Shown here: positions 60,499 to 64,000 of the stretch, in pieces
Numbering within the stretch: the stretch's first letter is position 1
How the letters are laid out: every line of letters begins with the position of its first letter
Origin: JAXLYX01 sp046351215
Lineage (GTDB): Bacteria > Myxococcota_A > Polyangia > Polyangiales > Houyiibacteriaceae
DNA: 64,000 nucleotides
Direction of reading: 5' to 3'
Assembly (NCBI GenBank): GCA_046351215.1
Contig: JAXLYX010000016.1
Location: 62,001 to 126,000 of the forward strand
Translations under genes and position numbers: made by a program
Notes under the pieces: model-generated
What the model was told of the DNA's origin: nothing
What the model saw: the letters and a program-made list of their open reading frames with translations, nothing else
Databases searched by the model: none

Positions 60499-62736
60499 TC
60501 ACATCGCGGCAGGTATGTAGGTGTCCCGAGGCGAGGTGTTCTCGGCCTTGAGCTCGGTCACGATCTTCATGAGGATCGCGGCTTCTTCGTTGGTGCCGAG
60601 ATCGAACTTCTTGTGCATCGGTTCGAGGTGCCCGTGCCTCGTTCCCATGATGCGAACTCCCGCCGCCGAGAAGGGGTTCCCGACCGAGACGAAGCAGTCG
60701 GGAGTCGAGCACACGGGACACGTCATCCACTCGACGAACGGCGAGAGGCGGATCCACCTGTCTTCGCCGACACGTAGCCATGTTCCGCGGTCCAGGGGCG
60801 CGCTCGTCTCGAGATCCTCCAGCAGGCGACCCGAGACTCCATCGAGCAATCTCGCGCGGGCCCTGCGGTCGCCGCCTCGACGAGGAACGATCACGCTTTC
60901 GATCCAGTAGAGCCTCAGGTCGGGTGCGCGCAGTACGGCAGCCAGTTGTTGGAGCGCCGGGAGGACCCTCTCGCGCGCCGCCAGTCGATCGGCCAGGCCG
61001 AGCTGGTCGTGCGAGACTGCATTGCGACTCTCGGTAGCGAGGATTGCCGCACGATCGAAGTACCCGCTCTCACGCAGTCTCCAGAGCGGTCCCGGCGTCC
61101 GCTGTCGGCCCAGAGCGCCAATGAGTCGATTCAGGAAGAAGCGATAGTTGCCTGCACCAGGACTGGAATTCACGATGTCCCGAACGAGCTCGACGGAAGC
61201 CGCGAGGTCGTGGGGAACGAGTTGATCCATCGAAGCCGCTCGGGCTTCAGCCAGTTCCCATGCGACGGTGGCCGTAACGAGGCCGCACGTGAATCGGAGC
61301 GCCGCCTCGTATGCGGGTGCGAGACGGCCGACGCTTTCCGCGTCACCGTCCTCACAGGTGAGGACGTCCAGTAGCTCACCCATCGGGAACATCATGCGGC
61401 TGCGGTTCGACGTCGTCCGCCCCTCGATCGACTGCCTCGTGCGATCGACCCAACGCCATCGGTGGTCTTGGTTCCTGTCGACGTGGACCTTGAGATTCGT
61501 CTCACCGCGAAAGGTCTCGGCGAGCTCGCCGAGGGTGCTGTTGCTGGCGACGAGCCAGAGCAACGCTCCGGGCAGCGACGTAACGACCGCCTGGTTCGCA
61601 CCCGACCGGGATTCGAGCGCGGATGCGATACAGGCTTCCATGTCTCGCAGGAGATCTCGCGAAACCGCGTCCTGGCCGTTGGCTACGCCCTGGATCAGGG
61701 CCATGGCCTCGAGGGGATCCGCGAGGCTCCGGAAACCATCGAGATCGTTGTCGAACCATGTGACACGGATCGGCGATGTCGCGATGCGATCCTCTTGCAG
61801 TCGTCGTGCGAGCGACGACTTGTCTGCGAGACGTTCGAGGAGCCCGTCGATGGAATCCTGATCGAGCCCGATGGCGGTAGGTACGGCCGCGATGGTCGTT
61901 CCCAGGACGGAGCGGAGTTCGACTGGTGCCGTCTGGTACAGTGCACTCAGATCGGCGCTGACACGCCCCGGTTCGGCGTGTTCGATGCAGACCAGGAGCG
62001 AGTCTTCCTCGAGGTGGCCGACCCACGAAGCGCCAGGCCATCGATCCTTGGCGAACCACTCGATGTACGTCGCACAACGACGCAGAGCGTCTCTGGCTCT
62101 CTCGACTCCGACTCGCTTGGCGAAGCCTTCCAGGCCGCCGAACTCGATCGCAACGGCTACCGCTGCGGGTCGGAGTCGACGCGCGTAGTCGAGCCGCGGG
62201 ATGACGATCGGCCGGCGAGGAAGCCCGGTGACCGGGTGGATCGCCATCGCCCGGAGCATGCCGTGTTGGGCACCTCCTGGCGAGTGATAGAGGAAGCGAT
62301 GACCGCCTGCCGTGATCGCGTCTCCATCGGTGAGGGGCGCCAGATCGTTCGGCTGCAGACGATCCTGGTTGACGAACGTTCCGTTGGTGGACCCTAGGTC
62401 CCGCACACACCAGGTACTGTCCCGTAGTTGGATTTGGAAGTGGCGTCGTGACAGCTGGTCATCGGCTCCGATGGCGTAGTCGCAGTCACGTTGCCTACCG
62501 ACGATCAGGACCGGCTGATCCTCGTCGAGCCGCAGGATCTGCATCTCGCTGGCGAGGGACGGACGCGCGGCTTCGTCAGACGTCTCCTCGATGAACGAGT
62601 GGATGGCCAGGATGGGGCGGCGGGGTTCTGGGATCGGAACCCGGTGCGGGGACGGATCTTCCCGGTCCTCCGGACCGTCATGCGGTTCCAATCCCTTCGG
62701 CCCGAGTGCGGGCATCGTACGTTTCAGAGTGGCCAT
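60499..62736 (-). CDS. FHA, degenerate GGDEF and HEPN-like protein
   Basis: This is a 745-residue protein (from ATG 62736; ATG 62793 would add 19). An FHA domain at about residues 70-150 has VGRQRDCDYAIG, SRRHFQIQL and DLGSTNGTFVN, so phosphothreonine binding is expected. Next comes a GGDEF-like fold (PVTGLPRRPIVIPRLDYARR, FGGLEGFAKRVGVERA) whose signature is lost (HLEEDSLLVC), so it is not a cyclase. A helical C-terminal part contains RNAVSH (571-576), an Rx4H HEPN-type motif, and CPVCSTPDC, a likely zinc knuckle. It lies upstream of the macro-HEPN gene on the same strand, 160 bp away, and the two may be co-expressed. Confidence 0.65.
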   Translation of the reverse strand: MATLKRTMPALGPKGLEPHDGPEDREDPSPHRVPIPEPRRPILAIHSFIEETSDEAARPSLASEMQILRLDEDQPVLIVGRQRDCDYAIGADDQLSRRHFQIQLRDSTWCVRDLGSTNGTFVNQDRLQPNDLAPLTDGDAITAGGHRFLYHSPGGAQHGMLRAMAIHPVTGLPRRPIVIPRLDYARRLRPAAVAVAIEFGGLEGFAKRVGVERARDALRRCATYIEWFAKDRWPGASWVGHLEEDSLLVCIEHAEPGRVSADLSALYQTAPVELRSVLGTTIAAVPTAIGLDQDSIDGLLERLADKSSLARRLQEDRIATSPIRVTWFDNDLDGFRSLADPLEAMALIQGVANGQDAVSRDLLRDMEACIASALESRSGANQAVVTSLPGALLWLVASNSTLGELAETFRGETNLKVHVDRNQDHRWRWVDRTRQSIEGRTTSNRSRMMFPMGELLDVLTCEDGDAESVGRLAPAYEAALRFTCGLVTATVAWELAEARAASMDQLVPHDLAASVELVRDIVNSSPGAGNYRFFLNRLIGALGRQRTPGPLWRLRESGYFDRAAILATESRNAVSHDQLGLADRLAARERVLPALQQLAAVLRAPDLRLYWIESVIVPRRGGDRRARARLLDGVSGRLLEDLETSAPLDRGTWLRVGEDRWIRLSPFVEWMTCPVCSTPDCFVSVGNPFSAAGVRIMGTRHGHLEPMHKKFDLGTNEEAAILMKIVTELKAENTSPRDTYIPAAM

Positions 62737-62974
62737 GGTCCGCTTCTCACGCTCCCACGCTACCACGCGTGCGCGTCGAACCGATTCCTTCATGGGAGAG
62801 CACGGAACCTCCGACCGTGGGGCGTCGTCCCACCTCGGGAGCTAGTGGCCCATCGCCCATACGGTGGATCCCGAGTGAGCTCCGCCGACGCCCCCGCGTG
62901 TGCCGTCGGCCGCATCGACCGATCTTTCTCGAGGGTGGCCGTCAGATCTCCCCCACTCCGCACGTCGATCGGGC

Positions 62975-63469
62975 ATGACCAAGCTCAACGCCCGCCTCGA
63001 GTCGGAGTCCATCGTCCGCCGCTACACCGCCGTCGCGCTCCTGACGGGCGCGTTGCCCGTGCCCGCCGCCTCCGCGGCCATCGTCGCGGAGCAGGCGGTG
63101 ATGTTCACCCACGTCGCGGCCATCTACGGAGCGGACGTGTCGTTCGGCACCGTGCTGGCCTCGATGGGAGGTACCGCGACCCTGAACACGGTTGGGCGGG
63201 CGCTCTTCGTCGAGGGTATGCGGTGGATCAACGCGACCTTCGCGGCAGGAATGGCGACGCCCCTCGTGTCGGCGCTCGGCGCCACCACAGCGGGGGTCCA
63301 GACGTGGCTCCTGGGCCAGTTGGCCGTCGCCATCGCGGAGAACGGAGGGAATCCGCTCCCCGAGGTCGCGGCCAAGGCCGTGCTAGAGCGCGCTCGGGTC
63401 GCGTTCGAGGCCATCGATTGGACGGCCGAGACCGATGCGCTGGGGGCGAGCGCGGAGCGATCCGCGTAG
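62975..63469 (+). CDS. DUF697-like membrane protein
   Basis: This is a 164-residue protein with two hydrophobic hairpins (YTAVALLTGALPVPAASAAI and FAAGMATPLVSALGATTAGV) around FTHVAAIYGADVSFGTVLAS. The pattern P-V-P and IYGxD is that of DUF697, usually found fused to or beside dynamin-like or Era-like GTPases. Here no GTPase is adjacent; the protein stands alone and is divergent from the FHA gene. ATG 62975 is chosen. It could interact with a GTPase encoded elsewhere or with the FHA/macro pair. Confidence 0.55.
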   Translation: MTKLNARLESESIVRRYTAVALLTGALPVPAASAAIVAEQAVMFTHVAAIYGADVSFGTVLASMGGTATLNTVGRALFVEGMRWINATFAAGMATPLVSALGATTAGVQTWLLGQLAVAIAENGGNPLPEVAAKAVLERARVAFEAIDWTAETDALGASAERSA

Positions 63470-63571
63470 GCGACCCTCCGTGGCCCTCCGCCATCGGGAC
63501 GCGACCATCCGCGGACGGTCGGGAGGAGGCTGGCAGCGAGCGAGACCGACCGGATGGCATTCGCGCTCGCG

Positions 63572-64000
63572 CTACGGCCCATCCGTCGCATGCGACTCCC
63601 GCTCGAGCTTGTGAACGGCGTACCCACGCTGCCCACGATGGGGACACCGGAGGTGCAGCTCCCCCGACGCTGGTACGAGGACCATCTGGTGAACGGTGGA
63701 TGCGTGCGAGACGGGCCATCGCGACAAGGCCAGGCGCGCGGCTCGGATGTCGCCGGCTCCGACCCCGGCTGCCCGCTTCTCCAGGGCTCGGTGTCGGGCA
63801 TACGAGTCCCCGTCTTCCCCGTCGCAGACGTCGAAGTCTTCGTCCGGGTCGTGGTTCGCCACCACCGCATACCGATCCTTGCCCACCGCCAGGACATCGT
63901 CGGAGGATCCATGGCTGACGACCCGCGCGGCCTCGCCGGGACGCGACCCGGCGAGGAGCAGGTAGCTCGAGGTGGCCGCCGCCGTCGTGGCCAGGACCCT
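63572..64000 (-). CDS. Acid ceramidase/NAAA-like Ntn-hydrolase, C-terminal part (5' end outside window)
   Basis: The frame is open from the window edge to the stop at 63572, and 142 residues are visible. Segments such as TSSYLLLAGSRPGEAARVVS and KDRYAVVANHDPDEDFDV resemble the C-terminal half of acid ceramidase or N-acylethanolamine acid amidase type Ntn hydrolases (or related C45 peptidases), where SYLL..G.RPGE and the TNHD-like stretch are conserved. The catalytic N-terminal Cys would lie beyond position 64000. A CPHRGQRGYAVH tail could bind metal. If correct it would hydrolyse an amide-linked lipid. Assignment is tentative because the defining half is missing. Confidence 0.45.
   Translation of the reverse strand, partial: RVLATTAAATSSYLLLAGSRPGEAARVVSHGSSDDVLAVGKDRYAVVANHDPDEDFDVCDGEDGDSYARHRALEKRAAGVGAGDIRAARLALSRWPVSHASTVHQMVLVPASGELHLRCPHRGQRGYAVHKLERESHATDGP

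Overview
The window is about 70% GC and densely coded. Starts are often GTG, and many genes encode lipoproteins, cysteine-rich secreted proteins, Asp-Ala-Gly linkers and outer-membrane beta-barrels. Together with a sterol isomerase homologue, a lipoxygenase and a LexA-like motif of the myxobacterial type, this points to a member of the Myxococcota, perhaps of the Sandaracinus/Polyangia side. The assignment is inference from gene content; no rRNA gene is present to confirm it. I saw no tRNA, rRNA, insertion sequence or CRISPR array.

Replication genes bracket the left half. recF (cut by the window edge) and dnaN read leftward at 1-1989, and dnaA reads leftward at 31935-33326, so the usual dnaA-dnaN-recF order is kept but split by about 30 kb. 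Both genes are preceded by DnaA-box-like sequences and by related copies of one 38-bp element (2295-2332 and 33802-33839) containing a LexA-like palindrome. Either upstream region could hold oriC.

Between them (2.4-31.9 kb) lie mostly metabolic and envelope genes. They include an exported pirin, a glycosyltransferase, and a Crp-family regulator followed by a perfect GTGA-N6-TCAC site, a patatin phospholipase and a membrane-anchored lipoxygenase (a plausible lipid release and oxidation module). Also present are a nitronate monooxygenase with a divergent TetR gene, a methyltransferase, a SulP transporter, an M6-type metalloprotease gene split by an in-frame stop, a TetR-ERG2 operon with its own palindromic operator, an Omp85-like barrel and two divergent hotdog-type thioesterases.

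From 33.9 to 49.4 kb there is an outer-membrane protein behind a canonical intrinsic terminator, an RRM RNA-binding protein, a fadA-fadB beta-oxidation operon, a LysR/EamA and SDR/tautomerase cluster, and two secreted phosphoesterases flanking a cysteine-rich lipoprotein.

The right end (49.4-64 kb) looks accessory: an Rpn-type nuclease, two tandem cysteine-rich Sel1-repeat lipoproteins, a PLD-helicase-DUF3427 protein, a macro-domain/transmembrane/HEPN-like protein, an FHA/degenerate-GGDEF/HEPN-like protein, a lone DUF697-like membrane protein and a partial acid-ceramidase-like hydrolase. The macro-HEPN and FHA-HEPN pair, next to the helicase, is the best candidate for an undescribed conflict or defence system.
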